A stretch of DNA of 17,712 nucleotides from DASPKO01 sp035628055 (GCA_035628055.1 DASPKO010000321.1:1-17712), one strand, 5' to 3'; positions 1 to 7,659 are shown, counted from the first letter of the stretch. Program-made: numbers and translations. The notes: generated from the letters alone by a model not told the origin.

Positions 1-2
1 TC

Positions 3-983
3 TGGACCTTCGCCGAGGCCAACCGCGACCCCGCGGTCTATCGCGACTTCCTCATCTTCTATAACCCCAACGACGGCGGCACCACCGTCACCGTCGAGCT
101 CTTCTACGACGACGGCACCGTGGTCTCCTTCGACCGCAGCCTCGCGGCCCTCCGCCGCGGCGGCGTGAACTTCAACGACGACCTCTCGGTGCCCAAGTCC
201 GGACGCTTCTCCGTCCGCGTCTCTGCCCCCGTCCCCATCGTCGCGGCCCTCTCCAGCTACGACATCGCCAACGGCCGCGGGTACGGGCTCCTGGGCAGCG
301 CCGGCGGCGGCGCCACCGAGGGCGTCGTCCCCTTCGTCACCGCGGGCGGCGGCGTCGAGTCCTCGGTCGCCATCTTCAACGACTCGGCCAGCCCCGCCAC
401 GGTCACGCTGGTGGCCACCTACCTCCGGGTCGACCTGCCCGAGCTGGTGCGCGTCTTCAACGTCCCCGCGGGCGGGCGCGTCAGCGTCCCGATGACCCAG
501 CTCGGCCTCTCGCAGGGCCAGGCGGCCGGGCTCAAGTATTTCGCCGACACCCCGGTGACGGTGAACTACCGCGAGTACCAGTTCGGCGACGGGGACGCGA
601 GCGCCACCGCGACGCACGGGATCACCACCGGCATCATCGGCGACGCCTTCGTCAACCCCTCCGGCGCGGGGATCACCTACATCGAGCGGCTCAACCTCTT
701 CAACCCCACGGGCGTCGAGTCGAGCGTCCAGATCACCTACCTGTTCACCGACGGCACCACCGCGGTCCGGAACGTCACCATCGCGCCGGGGCGGTTCTCC
801 ATCGTCGCGGTCGATGCCGAGCCGGCGATCCTCAACCGCGTCGAGCCGACGGCCTTCTCGATCCGCCTGGACTCGAGCCTGCCGTTCGTCGCCGGGTTCA
901 TCCACTACGACCTCTTCCTGGCGGGCGGCTGGAGCACGCTGGCCTCGCCGATCGGCCTGACCAACGAGCTCTCGCTGATCTAG
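3..983 (+). CDS. Repeat-built probable extracellular protein, C-terminal part (5' end outside window)
   Basis: The frame is open from the left edge to the TAG at 981-983, giving 326 visible residues; the true start lies upstream. The protein is made of about three copies of a unit of some 105 residues. Each unit begins with a hydrophobic strand ending in Phe-Asn-Pro or a variant (FLIFYNP, VAIFND, LNLFNP). An alternating beta stretch with a D-G-T turn, a Pro-x2-Arg/Gly turn, and a segment rich in P-x-V or P-F-V follow. Composition is rich in Thr, Val, Ser and Gly, with no visible cysteine and no membrane span, as in secreted or surface beta-sandwich proteins such as the DUF5719-like type. No catalytic motif is seen. 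The signal peptide, if any, would be upstream. The function is unknown; adhesion or a structural surface role is a guess. It is followed by a strong terminator, so it ends its transcript. Confidence 0.75.
   Translation, partial: WTFAEANRDPAVYRDFLIFYNPNDGGTTVTVELFYDDGTVVSFDRSLAALRRGGVNFNDDLSVPKSGRFSVRVSAPVPIVAALSSYDIANGRGYGLLGSAGGGATEGVVPFVTAGGGVESSVAIFNDSASPATVTLVATYLRVDLPELVRVFNVPAGGRVSVPMTQLGLSQGQAAGLKYFADTPVTVNYREYQFGDGDASATATHGITTGIIGDAFVNPSGAGITYIERLNLFNPTGVESSVQITYLFTDGTTAVRNVTIAPGRFSIVAVDAEPAILNRVEPTAFSIRLDSSLPFVAGFIHYDLFLAGGWSTLASPIGLTNELSLI
45..950 (+). repeat. Three protein-level tandem repeats of about 104-108 residues
   Basis: Repeat starts fall near positions 45, 357 and 681, spaced 312 and 324 bases. 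The units share the order: FxNP-like strand, V-T-V/V-Q-I strand with D-G-T, a Pro/Gly-Arg turn, then a P-[IVF]-V-[AT] segment ending in a Tyr-x-Tyr/Asp-Leu stretch. They are diverged at the DNA level, so this is an old duplication of a domain rather than a DNA repeat. Confidence 0.55.
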
Positions 984-1011
984 GTCGAGCCCACCGCGCA
1001 TGCCAACACCG

Positions 1012-1050
1012 GCCGGGCGCTCCCGCGAGGGGGCGCCCGGCTGTCGTTTT
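1012..1050 (+). terminator. Rho-independent terminator after the repeat protein
   Basis: Perfect 9-base arms at 1012-1020 (GCCGGGCGC) and 1033-1041 (GCGCCCGGC) are extended by four inner pairs, one of them G-U, and closed by a GCGA tetraloop of the GNRA class. The stem is followed by TGTCGTTTT at 1042-1050. It lies 28 bases after the stop of the upstream gene and ahead of the rpsD promoter. Confidence 0.85.
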
Positions 1051-1094
1051 CCGCGCCCGGGATGCCGCGGATGGCTCCCCCCGGATCGGAACGG

Positions 1095-1123
1095 TTGACC
1101 TTGTTCCGGCCCCGACCTTCAAT
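1095..1123 (+). promoter_or_regulatory. Candidate sigma-70 promoter of rpsD
   Basis: TTGACC at 1095-1100 resembles a -35 box. After 17 bases comes TTCAAT at 1118-1123 (or TCAATA with 18 bases). This AT-rich island stands out in the GC-rich background, lies just after the terminator, and would start a leader of about 135 bases before rpsD. Confidence 0.45.
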
Positions 1124-1147
1124 AGCGGCCTAGAACCCAGTTGCCCG

Positions 1148-1266
1148 GATCGTGCCGGACCGCAGCCGCGGCCACCCGAACACGATCGCCCGCCGCACGG
1201 CGGGCACCCCACGGACGCTCCCGGCCTGTCGCCGGATGCGCCGGCGCGGGACGGAAGGAGCTCCCG
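1148..1266 (+). promoter_or_regulatory. Structured 5' leader of rpsD, possible S4 autoregulatory site
   Basis: GATCGTG (1148-1154) pairs with CACGATC (1181-1187) and encloses a small CCGC/GCGG hairpin (1160-1163 with 1168-1171). Directly adjacent is a 7-base-pair hairpin (1188-1194 with 1199-1205, loop GCAC). Just before the start codon, CGGGA (1247-1251) pairs with TCCCG (1262-1266), holding the whole Shine-Dalgarno run GGAAGGAG (1253-1260) in a 10-base loop. S4 is known to repress its own operons in other bacteria by binding leader RNA; that this leader does so is inference. Confidence 0.4.
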
Positions 1267-1866
1267 ATGGCTCGGTACACCGGTCCGAAGGTTCGTCTCT
1301 CCCGGCGCGTCGGCGTGCCGATCGCGGACAATCCCAAGCACACCTCCAAGCGGCAGCTCAATCCGCCGGGCATGCACGGCTACCGGGGTCGGCGGCTGCG
1401 CGACTATGGCATCCGCCTCAACGAGAAGCAGAAGCTGCGCTATCACTACAGCGTGCTGGAGCGGCAGTTCCGCCGCTACATCGAGGAGGCCGCCAGACTC
1501 CCGGGGAACACCGGCGAGGTGCTCCAGCAGCTCCTGGAGCGCCGGCTGGACAACGTGGTTCGTCGCGCCGGGCTGGCCCGGACGATCTGGTCGGCCCGCC
1601 AGCTCGTGGCCCACGGGCACGTGCTCGTGAACGGGCGGAAGGTCGACCGCCCCAGCTTCCAGGTCTCGGTCGGCGACGTGATCACCGCCAAGCCGCGCGT
1701 GCACAAGCTGATCCGCGAGAACATGGAGTCGCTCTCGGGTCACGAGGTCCCCGGTTGGCTCGAGCTCAACCCGGGCGAGCTGACCCTGCGCGTGGTCGCG
1801 GTGCCGACGTCGGACCAGATCCCCTTCGACGTCAACGCCAACCTGATCATCGAGTTCTACCGCTAA
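1267..1866 (+). CDS. rpsD: 30S ribosomal protein S4
   Basis: The 199-residue product matches the usual length of bacterial S4 (about 200-206). It begins MARYTGPKVRLSRRVG, lacks the N-terminal zinc-binding cysteines (the Cys-less S4 form), and has the S4 RNA-binding domain at about residues 90-155, with R-R-L-D-N-V-V-x-R and G-H-V-x-V-N-G-x-x-V. S4 binds 16S rRNA early in small-subunit assembly and helps keep decoding accurate. The ATG at 1267 follows a strong GGAAGGAG ribosome site six bases away, which settles the start against longer open reading. The gene stands alone here, without the usual rpsK, rpsM, rpoA and rplQ neighbours of the alpha operon, and has its own promoter and leader. Confidence 0.97.
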   Translation: MARYTGPKVRLSRRVGVPIADNPKHTSKRQLNPPGMHGYRGRRLRDYGIRLNEKQKLRYHYSVLERQFRRYIEEAARLPGNTGEVLQQLLERRLDNVVRRAGLARTIWSARQLVAHGHVLVNGRKVDRPSFQVSVGDVITAKPRVHKLIRENMESLSGHEVPGWLELNPGELTLRVVAVPTSDQIPFDVNANLIIEFYR

Positions 1867-1933
1867 GGCCCGGCGGACCCCCGCGCCCCGGCCGCGCCGG
1901 CCCGTGCCCGCGCGGTCGCACGCGGCGTCCCCA

Positions 1934-1939
1934 TAGACT
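1934..1939 (+). promoter_or_regulatory. Candidate -10 element (TAGACT) of the PpiD-like gene
   Basis: TAGACT sits in an otherwise GC-only stretch between rpsD and the next gene, 79 bases before the ATG. No clear -35 box is visible. It fits the TAnnnT pattern seen ahead of several genes in this window. Confidence 0.35.
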
Positions 1940-2018
1940 GGGCGCACCCGGCCCCGGGGCATGCCCGGCTCGTCCCGGAGTCTCCCCGCGCCGGCGGGCC
2001 GCGGCAAGGACCAATCGC

Positions 2019-3887
2019 ATGCTTCGCTTCCTGCGCAAATACAACCAGAAGATCCTCGTCGTCGGGATGAGCCTGCTGATGGTCGCCTTCCTGGTCCAGG
2101 GGAGCATCAACCAGTTCAGCGGCGCGAGCCCGAACTCGACCTATCTGCGGATGGACGGCGGGCGCGTCACGCTGGCGGAAGCCGGTCTGGCGCCCCGCGA
2201 GTTCCTGGCCATGAACGACCTGACGGGCGGGTCGCTCCGGTTCATGCTTAGCGCCCGGGCCGAGGACGATCACTGGCTGCTCCTGACCAGGGCGGCCGAG
2301 CGGGAGGGCTTCGTCGCCGGGCCGCGCGACGGGCGGGCCACGCTCGAGACGATGATCGCGCGCATGGCCCAGGGGACCGATCCGGAGGCGCTCATCGAGC
2401 GGCTGGCAGCGAACCACCACCTCACCGTGACCCAGCTCGAGATGGCGGCGGCGAAGGCCAACGGCGTCATGCGCATGCGCCAGGCGTACGGGGCCGGGCT
2501 GGGGCGGATCTCGGACCGGCGCGCCCTGGGCCTGGGAGCCCAGCAGCTCGGGACGGCCTACGTCGACGCGGTCTTCGTCCCGGCGACCTACGCCGCGGCG
2601 GCCCTGCCCGATCCGGACGAGGCCGCCCTGGCGGCGCACTTCGAGAAGTACCGGGCCGTGCGGCCCGGGGAGGGCGAGTTCGGCGTGGGATACACCCTCC
2701 CCCCGCGCGCCAAGGTGGAGTGGCTCGTGATCGACCGGGCGGCGATCGCGGCGGGCGTGCGCGCCGACGCGGTCGAGGCCCGCCGGCGCTTCCTGCGCGA
2801 GAACCCCGGGGCGACCGCCGAGCAGTTCGAGGCGGCGCGGGGCGCGATCGAGGAGTCGCTCAAGACGGCGCGCGTCGACGAGCTCATGCAGGCGGCCGAG
2901 GCCGCCATGCGGGCCGAGCTGGCCCGGGCGACGCTCAGGCTGCCCCGGCGCGGGGAGGGCGTCGTCCTGCCCGACGACTGGGCCCAGCAGCGCCCGAGCC
3001 TGGAGCGGCTCCGCGACGTGGTCGCCGAGCGCGTGCGCGCCCAGACGGGGGCGACGATTCCCGCGCCCGCGGTCGAGGTGCGGGTGGCCACCTGGCTCAC
3101 GCAGGCGGAGCTGACCGGGCTGCCGGGCATCGGTTCGGCGTGGCTCCCCCGCGGCACGTCGCGCCTGCCCTTCGCCCAGGCGGTTCTCGGGACCTCCGAG
3201 GCGGGGGGGGCGGGGTCGGGCGTGCAGGTCGGGCTCACCTCGCCCGAGCCGGCGCGCGACCAGGCGGGGAACCTGTACTTCTTCACGGTCCTCGCGGCGC
3301 GCCCCGAGTCGCCGGCGGACTCGGTCGAGGACGTGCGGGCCCAGGCGATCGCGGACTGGAAGAAGATCCAGGGGTTCGACGTGCTGCGGACCCAGGCGGA
3401 GGCCTACCGCCAGCGGGCCATCAGCGAGGGGCTCGACGCGATCGCCGCCGAGACCGTGCGCGGGCCCGACGGGGCCTTCCTGGCCCCGCTGTACGTGCAG
3501 CGCGCCGTGAAGGTGCAGCGCCGCCAGGCCTCGGCCCCCAACCTCAATGTCGCCGAGTTCCGCGACCCTGTCATGGCGGCGGCGGAGAAGCTCGACCCCC
3601 GCGCGGACCAGGCCCAGCTCGATCCCGACCAGACCACCCTCGCGCTGCCCCTGGCGCCCAAGCTCGGGCTGGCGATCGCCCGCGTCACGGCGTACCGGCC
3701 GCTGACCATCGAGGACTACCGCAACGAAGAGCCGTGGATCGTGCAGGAGCTGCGGCCTGAGCTCGGGCCCGAGCACGACCCGTTCACCCCGGAGAACCTT
3801 CGCAAGCGCCTCAAGGTGGAGATGGCGACGGATGTCGCCCCGGCGAAGCGGGAGGACGGGGGCGACGCGCCCGCCGAACAGGGCTGA
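2019..3887 (+). CDS. PpiD/SurA-like membrane-anchored periplasmic chaperone
   Basis: The 622-residue protein starts with a short basic segment and one membrane helix (about residues 12-28, ILVVGMSLLMVAFLV), so the bulk should lie outside the cytoplasmic membrane. The layout (N-in anchor, helical SurA_N-like part to about residue 190, then long helices rich in Ala, Arg and Glu) resembles PpiD-type folding factors, which help exported proteins fold. I cannot find a convincing parvulin (PPIC rotamase) domain with its G-G-D/E-L-G signature, so isomerase activity should not be assumed. The tail is charged and low in complexity. The ATG at 2019 has AAGGA eight bases upstream and begins just before the anchor; longer reading frames upstream run through rpsD and are false. 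It is followed after 41 bases by a lipoprotein gene, probably in one transcript. Function is inferred mainly from architecture. Confidence 0.65.
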   Translation: MLRFLRKYNQKILVVGMSLLMVAFLVQGSINQFSGASPNSTYLRMDGGRVTLAEAGLAPREFLAMNDLTGGSLRFMLSARAEDDHWLLLTRAAEREGFVAGPRDGRATLETMIARMAQGTDPEALIERLAANHHLTVTQLEMAAAKANGVMRMRQAYGAGLGRISDRRALGLGAQQLGTAYVDAVFVPATYAAAALPDPDEAALAAHFEKYRAVRPGEGEFGVGYTLPPRAKVEWLVIDRAAIAAGVRADAVEARRRFLRENPGATAEQFEAARGAIEESLKTARVDELMQAAEAAMRAELARATLRLPRRGEGVVLPDDWAQQRPSLERLRDVVAERVRAQTGATIPAPAVEVRVATWLTQAELTGLPGIGSAWLPRGTSRLPFAQAVLGTSEAGGAGSGVQVGLTSPEPARDQAGNLYFFTVLAARPESPADSVEDVRAQAIADWKKIQGFDVLRTQAEAYRQRAISEGLDAIAAETVRGPDGAFLAPLYVQRAVKVQRRQASAPNLNVAEFRDPVMAAAEKLDPRADQAQLDPDQTTLALPLAPKLGLAIARVTAYRPLTIEDYRNEEPWIVQELRPELGPEHDPFTPENLRKRLKVEMATDVAPAKREDGGDAPAEQG

Positions 3888-3928
3888 ACGAAGCGCCGAC
3901 CGGGACGGGCGCGGGAATGGAGGCCGCG

Positions 3929-5431
3929 ATGAGCGTGCGCACGTCTCCGGCGGCGGCGGCCCTGGCGATCGCTCTGCTCGGCGGCGGGTGCGCCGCACCC
4001 ACGGCCGAGCCGGGTGAATCCCTGGCCGAGTTGCGGGCCCGCGGTCAGCCGGGCGCGAAGCGCCAGGCCACCCCTGGGGCACGTGCCCGGGCGGTCGAGC
4101 AGGCCTGGCAGGATGTGGTGGCGGGTCAGGCGGACCGGCACACCACCCGCGAGGCCCTCAAGTCGATCCTGTGGCGCGCCGGCGAGCCGCAGCCGGCCCG
4201 CCTCGCCGCGGCCCGCGCCCTGCTCGCCGACCACACTCCCGAGGGCGTGCGCGACACGATCAACCTGGTGAATCTGCGGCTCCCGACGGAGACGGACATG
4301 GAGGTGATCGCGGCCCTTGGCCTCGGCGCCGCCGAGCGGGGCTGGCCGGACGTGACCCCCGGCCTGGTTCGGAGCTGGGCGCGCCCGGTGCTCGAGCCGC
4401 CCGACGCGGAGCGGCCCGAGCGGCGGGCCCTTCAGCGGCTGCACCCGGAGCGCCCGGTCGCGGAGGTCGTCTTCGACGTGTTCATGCGTCCGGGCCAGGG
4501 GCGGTTCGCCGAGCGCACCCGCCAGGACGCCTGGGAGCTGCTGGCCCGCCTGGACGCCGATGGCACCGCGCGGGCCGCGCTGCTGGAGGGAGCCCAGGGC
4601 GATGACCCGCTCGTGGCGGACCTCCGGGCCGCGGCCCGCGAGCTGGGCGTGGTGCCGCGCACCGCCCTGGAACTGCGCTGGCTGAGCGGGCTGCGCGCGC
4701 CCGGGCACGGCGGGTGGTGGTCGGAGACGGCGGGCGTGGTGGCCGGCCTGGGACCCGAGGCGCGCCGCGGGCTCAGACTGCGGCACCTCGAGCCGGTCCG
4801 CTGGGCCGCGGCGCACCGGCCGGCCTGGGTTGCGGCGAGCCGGGCGGTTCTCCTGCGCCAGGCGCTGGGCCGGCTCGCGGACCGCCCGCACGTGGCGCGG
4901 AGCGAGGGAGTCGCCGAGGCCCCGCGCCGCGACGAGCGGCTGGAAAAGTGGGCGGCCGAACTCTCCTGGGGCGACCTGCTCTCGATCCTGGTCGTGGACG
5001 AGGCCCTGGCGGACCCGCGGGTGGTGGAGGAGCTCTTCCGCCAGGTCGAGACCGACCGCAACGACACCAGCACGGAACACGGGGGGATCCTCGAGATGGC
5101 CGGCGACGGTTCCGCGCGGGTGCGGGCATTCACCCCGCGCCCGGCCCAGCGGGCCGGCGACGATCGCTTCATCGCCCCCGAGGACATGTTCCAGGAGAGC
5201 GGCACCGCGCTGGCGCACTACCATTTCCATGTGCAGGCGACGAGCCGGCGCGAGCACGCCGGGCCGGGGCAGGGCGACATGGACTACGCCCAGCGCACCG
5301 GGCGCACGTGCCTGGTCTTCACCGCGGTGGGCGCGCGCACCCTCAACGCCGACTGGTACGTGTCGGAGGGCGCGATCGTGGACCTGGGCCCGCTGCGGCT
5401 GGCGGGCACGGCGTCGCGGGCGGGACGCTGA
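3929..5431 (+). CDS. Lipoprotein with helical N-terminal part and JAB/DUF4329-like C-terminal domain
   Basis: The product has 500 residues. A signal peptide (basic start, hydrophobic residues 8-17) ends in G-G-G-C with Cys21, a somewhat loose lipobox, so a lipid-anchored envelope protein is likely. Residues about 45-370 look all-helical, perhaps repeat-like, with no recognised family. The C-terminal 120 residues carry E383-H-G-G-I-L, then H430-Y-H432-F-H434, then G-P-G-Q-G-D450, followed by a strand C-L-V-F-T-A-V-G. This order (Glu-x-Gly-Gly, His-x-His, Gly/Pro...Asp, strand with T-x-x-G) resembles JAB/MPN metalloprotease-like and DUF4329 domains. The serine of the canonical JAMM motif is missing and the His-to-Asp spacing is longer. 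The start at 3929 has GGAGG at 3919-3923, which overlaps an alternative ATG at 3917. It probably shares a transcript with the PpiD-like gene. No function is assigned; the domain call is inference. Confidence 0.7.
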   Translation: MSVRTSPAAAALAIALLGGGCAAPTAEPGESLAELRARGQPGAKRQATPGARARAVEQAWQDVVAGQADRHTTREALKSILWRAGEPQPARLAAARALLADHTPEGVRDTINLVNLRLPTETDMEVIAALGLGAAERGWPDVTPGLVRSWARPVLEPPDAERPERRALQRLHPERPVAEVVFDVFMRPGQGRFAERTRQDAWELLARLDADGTARAALLEGAQGDDPLVADLRAAARELGVVPRTALELRWLSGLRAPGHGGWWSETAGVVAGLGPEARRGLRLRHLEPVRWAAAHRPAWVAASRAVLLRQALGRLADRPHVARSEGVAEAPRRDERLEKWAAELSWGDLLSILVVDEALADPRVVEELFRQVETDRNDTSTEHGGILEMAGDGSARVRAFTPRPAQRAGDDRFIAPEDMFQESGTALAHYHFHVQATSRREHAGPGQGDMDYAQRTGRTCLVFTAVGARTLNADWYVSEGAIVDLGPLRLAGTASRAGR

Positions 5432-5446
5432 CGGCCCGGGGGCGGG

Positions 5447-5452
5447 TAGAGT
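5447..5452 (+). promoter_or_regulatory. Candidate leaderless promoter -10 (TAGAGT) of hutG-hutI
   Basis: TAGAGT ends seven bases before the hutG ATG, the distance expected from a -10 box to a transcription start lying on the A of the start codon. No Shine-Dalgarno is visible between them. This suggests a leaderless hut mRNA; the evidence is spacing and composition only. Confidence 0.4.
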
Positions 5453-5459
5453 GGGACAC

Positions 5460-6377
5460 ATGATCACCCACTGCGTGCCGGGACGATGGCCGGAGCCGAT
5501 CGCCCCGGACCGCTTCGCGGCCACCATCCGGCGCGACGATCCGCGCGGGTGCCGGGTGGCGCTCCTCGGGCTGGCGGACGACCTGGGGGTGCGGCTCAAC
5601 CGCGGCCGGCCCGGGGCGGCGGGGGGGCCCTCGGCCTTCCGGGCCGCGCTGGCCCGGTACGGCGCCGCCGAGCCGGCGGGGTTCTGCTGGCCACCGGTGT
5701 ATGACGCGGGCGATGTGCCCGCCGCGCCCGGGGAGGACGCCGGCGCGCTCCTCGAGACGCACCGGCGCGTGACCGAGGCGGCGCGGGAGCTGCTCGCGCT
5801 GGGGCTGATGCCGGTCGGCATCGGGGGCGGGCACGACCTCACGCTCCCGCTGGTGCGGGCGGTGATCGAGCACGAGGCGCCGGCACGGGTCGCGTGCGTG
5901 TATTTCGACGCCCATCTCGACGTGCGCGAGATGCCCGGGAGCGGGATGGCGTTCCGCGAGCTGATCGCCGAGCACAACGTCGGGCCCATCACCTGCGTGG
6001 GGGCGTCGGCGCTGGTGAACTCGCGCGCGCACGCCGAGTGGTTCGGCGCCCGGGGGCGGGTTCTGGCCGAGCCGCTCGAAGAGGCCGCGGTCCTGTCGGC
6101 GCTCGGCGCGCCGCCGCGGCTCGCGGTCTCCCTGGACCTGGACTGCCTGGACGCGGCTCACGCGCCCGGCGTGAGCGCGGTCAACCCGGCGGGGTTCCCT
6201 CCGGCCCGCGTGGCCGGGTGGGTGCGCGCCGCGGGCGCCAGCCCCGGCCTCCGCTGCTTCGACGTGATGGAGCTCTGCCCGGCCTACGACGAGAGCGGGC
6301 GCACGGCCCGCGTGGCCGCCCACATGGTCCTCTCGCTGCTCCGCGGGATCGCGGACCGGCCGGGGCCCCCCGCATGA
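5460..6377 (+). CDS. hutG: Formimidoylglutamase (arginase/ureohydrolase family), histidine degradation
   Basis: The 305-residue protein has all the binuclear manganese motifs of the arginase family: G-G-G-H125-D, D150-A-H152-x-D154 and S-L-D226-L-D228-x-x-D, plus the late active-site Glu271 in M-E-L. Ureohydrolases split guanidino or formimino groups. Family membership alone would also allow agmatinase or arginase, but the next gene, overlapping by ATGA (6374-6377), is imidazolonepropionase, which makes formiminoglutamate. The likely reaction is therefore formiminoglutamate plus water to glutamate plus formamide, in the cytoplasm. The sequence after S-x-D-x-D-x-x-D reads A-A-H-A-P-G rather than the common P-x-x-x-P, as in many HutG-like members. 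The ATG at 5460 lies 28 bases after the previous stop and directly downstream of a -10-like TAGAGT. hutH and hutU are not in the window. Confidence 0.87.
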   Translation: MITHCVPGRWPEPIAPDRFAATIRRDDPRGCRVALLGLADDLGVRLNRGRPGAAGGPSAFRAALARYGAAEPAGFCWPPVYDAGDVPAAPGEDAGALLETHRRVTEAARELLALGLMPVGIGGGHDLTLPLVRAVIEHEAPARVACVYFDAHLDVREMPGSGMAFRELIAEHNVGPITCVGASALVNSRAHAEWFGARGRVLAEPLEEAAVLSALGAPPRLAVSLDLDCLDAAHAPGVSAVNPAGFPPARVAGWVRAAGASPGLRCFDVMELCPAYDESGRTARVAAHMVLSLLRGIADRPGPPA

Positions 6378-7633
6378 CTACCGGGCTGCTGATCCGCGGG
6401 GCCCGGGTGGTGACCATGGGGCCGCCCGGGGAGCGGCGCGGGCGGGCGCTGGGCGAGCTGGGCGTCCTGGAGCGCGCCGACGTGCTCGTGCGGCACGACC
6501 GGATTGTCGCGGTGACCTCCGCGCGCGCGGCCGAAGAGGTGGGCACGCGGGCGGCGCCGCCGGGCCCCCGGGTGGTCGAGGCGGCGGGGCGGGTGCTCGT
6601 GCCGGGCCTGGTCGATTGCCACACGCACGCGTGCTGGGCCGGACAGCGCCTCGACGAGTGGGAGGCCGGGCTGCGCGGACAAGCGGCGGGCACGGAGGGG
6701 GGCTACCTCAGGACGCTGGCGGGCGGCGGCGGGATTCTCTCGACCGTGCGTGCCGTCCGTGAGGCGAGTGCCGACGAGCTGCGCGACTCCCTGCTAGCCC
6801 GGCTGGACGTGATGCTCCGGCACGGGACCACCACCGCGGAGGTCAAGTCCGGCTACGGCCTGAGCACCACCGACGAGCTGAAGATGCTGCGGGCCATCGC
6901 CGCCGCGGCGTCTCGCTGGCCCGGCACGCTCGTGCCGACAGCGCTGCTCGGGCACGCGATCGATCCCGAGCTCGGCCCGGGCGAGACGGTGCGGCGGACC
7001 GTCGAGCAGACCCTGCCCGCGGTCAGCGCGGAGTTCCCGGGTATCGCCATCGACGCGTACTGCGAGCGGGCGGCCTGGTCCGTGGGCGACTGCGTTCGCC
7101 TCTTCGAGCGCGCGCGCGAGCTCGGCCACCCGGTGCGCGTGCACGCCGATCAGTTCACGGAGCTGGGCATGGTGGCCGAGGCGGTCCGCCTGGGCGCCCG
7201 GAGCGTGGACCACCTCGAGGCGTCGGGCCCCGCGTCGCTGCTGGCGCTGGCGGGGTCGGAGACCACCGCCGTGCTCCTGCCCTGCGCGGCCTTCCACCTG
7301 GAGGGCCGCTCCGCCGATGGGCGGACGCTGCTCGACGCCGGGGCCCGCGTGGCGGTCGCGACCAACTACAACCCCGGCTCGGCCCCGTGCCCGTCGCTGC
7401 CGATGGCGATGGCGCTGGCGGTGCGCCGCTGCGGGCTCTCTCCGGGCGAGGCGCTGGGAACTGCAACAGTCGGCGCCGCGGGTGTCCTGGGGCTTGCCGA
7501 CCGGGGACGGATCGCCCCGGGGCTGCGTGCGGACCTGGTGCTGCTCCGGCACACCGACGAGCGGGCGCTGGCCTGGGAGTTCGGGGCCAGCCCCGTCGAC
7601 CTGACGATCGCGGGCGGGCGGATCGTGGGCTGA
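6374..7633 (+). CDS. hutI: Imidazolonepropionase, histidine degradation
   Basis: The 419-residue product has the length and order of HutI in the amidohydrolase superfamily: an N-terminal beta segment, V-P-G-L-V-D-C-H83-T-H85 metal ligands, the HutI signature E-V-K-S-G-Y-G-L (156-163), V-H257-A-D-Q-F, D-H280-L-E, and the late A-T-N331-Y-N-P-G-S loop. It opens the imidazolone ring to give N-formimino-glutamate, the substrate of the enzyme encoded just upstream. The two genes overlap by ATGA, so translation is probably coupled. In characterised HutI enzymes the metal-binding Asp occupies the place where Asn331 stands here (AAC at 7364-7366). All other motifs are intact, so I still call it functional HutI with a changed ligand. 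The start is fixed by the overlap and by the beta strand that begins at residue 4. Confidence 0.93.
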   Translation: MTTGLLIRGARVVTMGPPGERRGRALGELGVLERADVLVRHDRIVAVTSARAAEEVGTRAAPPGPRVVEAAGRVLVPGLVDCHTHACWAGQRLDEWEAGLRGQAAGTEGGYLRTLAGGGGILSTVRAVREASADELRDSLLARLDVMLRHGTTTAEVKSGYGLSTTDELKMLRAIAAAASRWPGTLVPTALLGHAIDPELGPGETVRRTVEQTLPAVSAEFPGIAIDAYCERAAWSVGDCVRLFERARELGHPVRVHADQFTELGMVAEAVRLGARSVDHLEASGPASLLALAGSETTAVLLPCAAFHLEGRSADGRTLLDAGARVAVATNYNPGSAPCPSLPMAMALAVRRCGLSPGEALGTATVGAAGVLGLADRGRIAPGLRADLVLLRHTDERALAWEFGASPVDLTIAGGRIVG

Positions 7634-7659
7634 ACGAGTCGGCGCCTGGCGACGACCGG

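Noticed and set aside
1866..2018. Terminator or small RNA in the gap after rpsD
   Set aside because: Several GC-rich self-complementary bits exist, but none is followed by a T-run and none stands out from the background composition.
3917..3928. ATG at 3917 as the lipoprotein start
   Set aside because: The GGAGG that serves the ATG at 3929 overlaps this codon, and the signal peptide is best formed from 3929.
1863..4082. Long open frames on the minus strand opposite the PpiD-like gene (over 700 codons)
   Set aside because: They are shadows caused by high GC content: the translation is rich in Arg, Gly, Pro and His with no fold-like pattern, and the plus-strand gene has a clear anchor helix and codon bias.
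5460..6377. Reading the ureohydrolase as arginase or agmatinase
   Set aside because: The motifs do not exclude it, but the four-base overlap with imidazolonepropionase makes formimidoylglutamase the better call.
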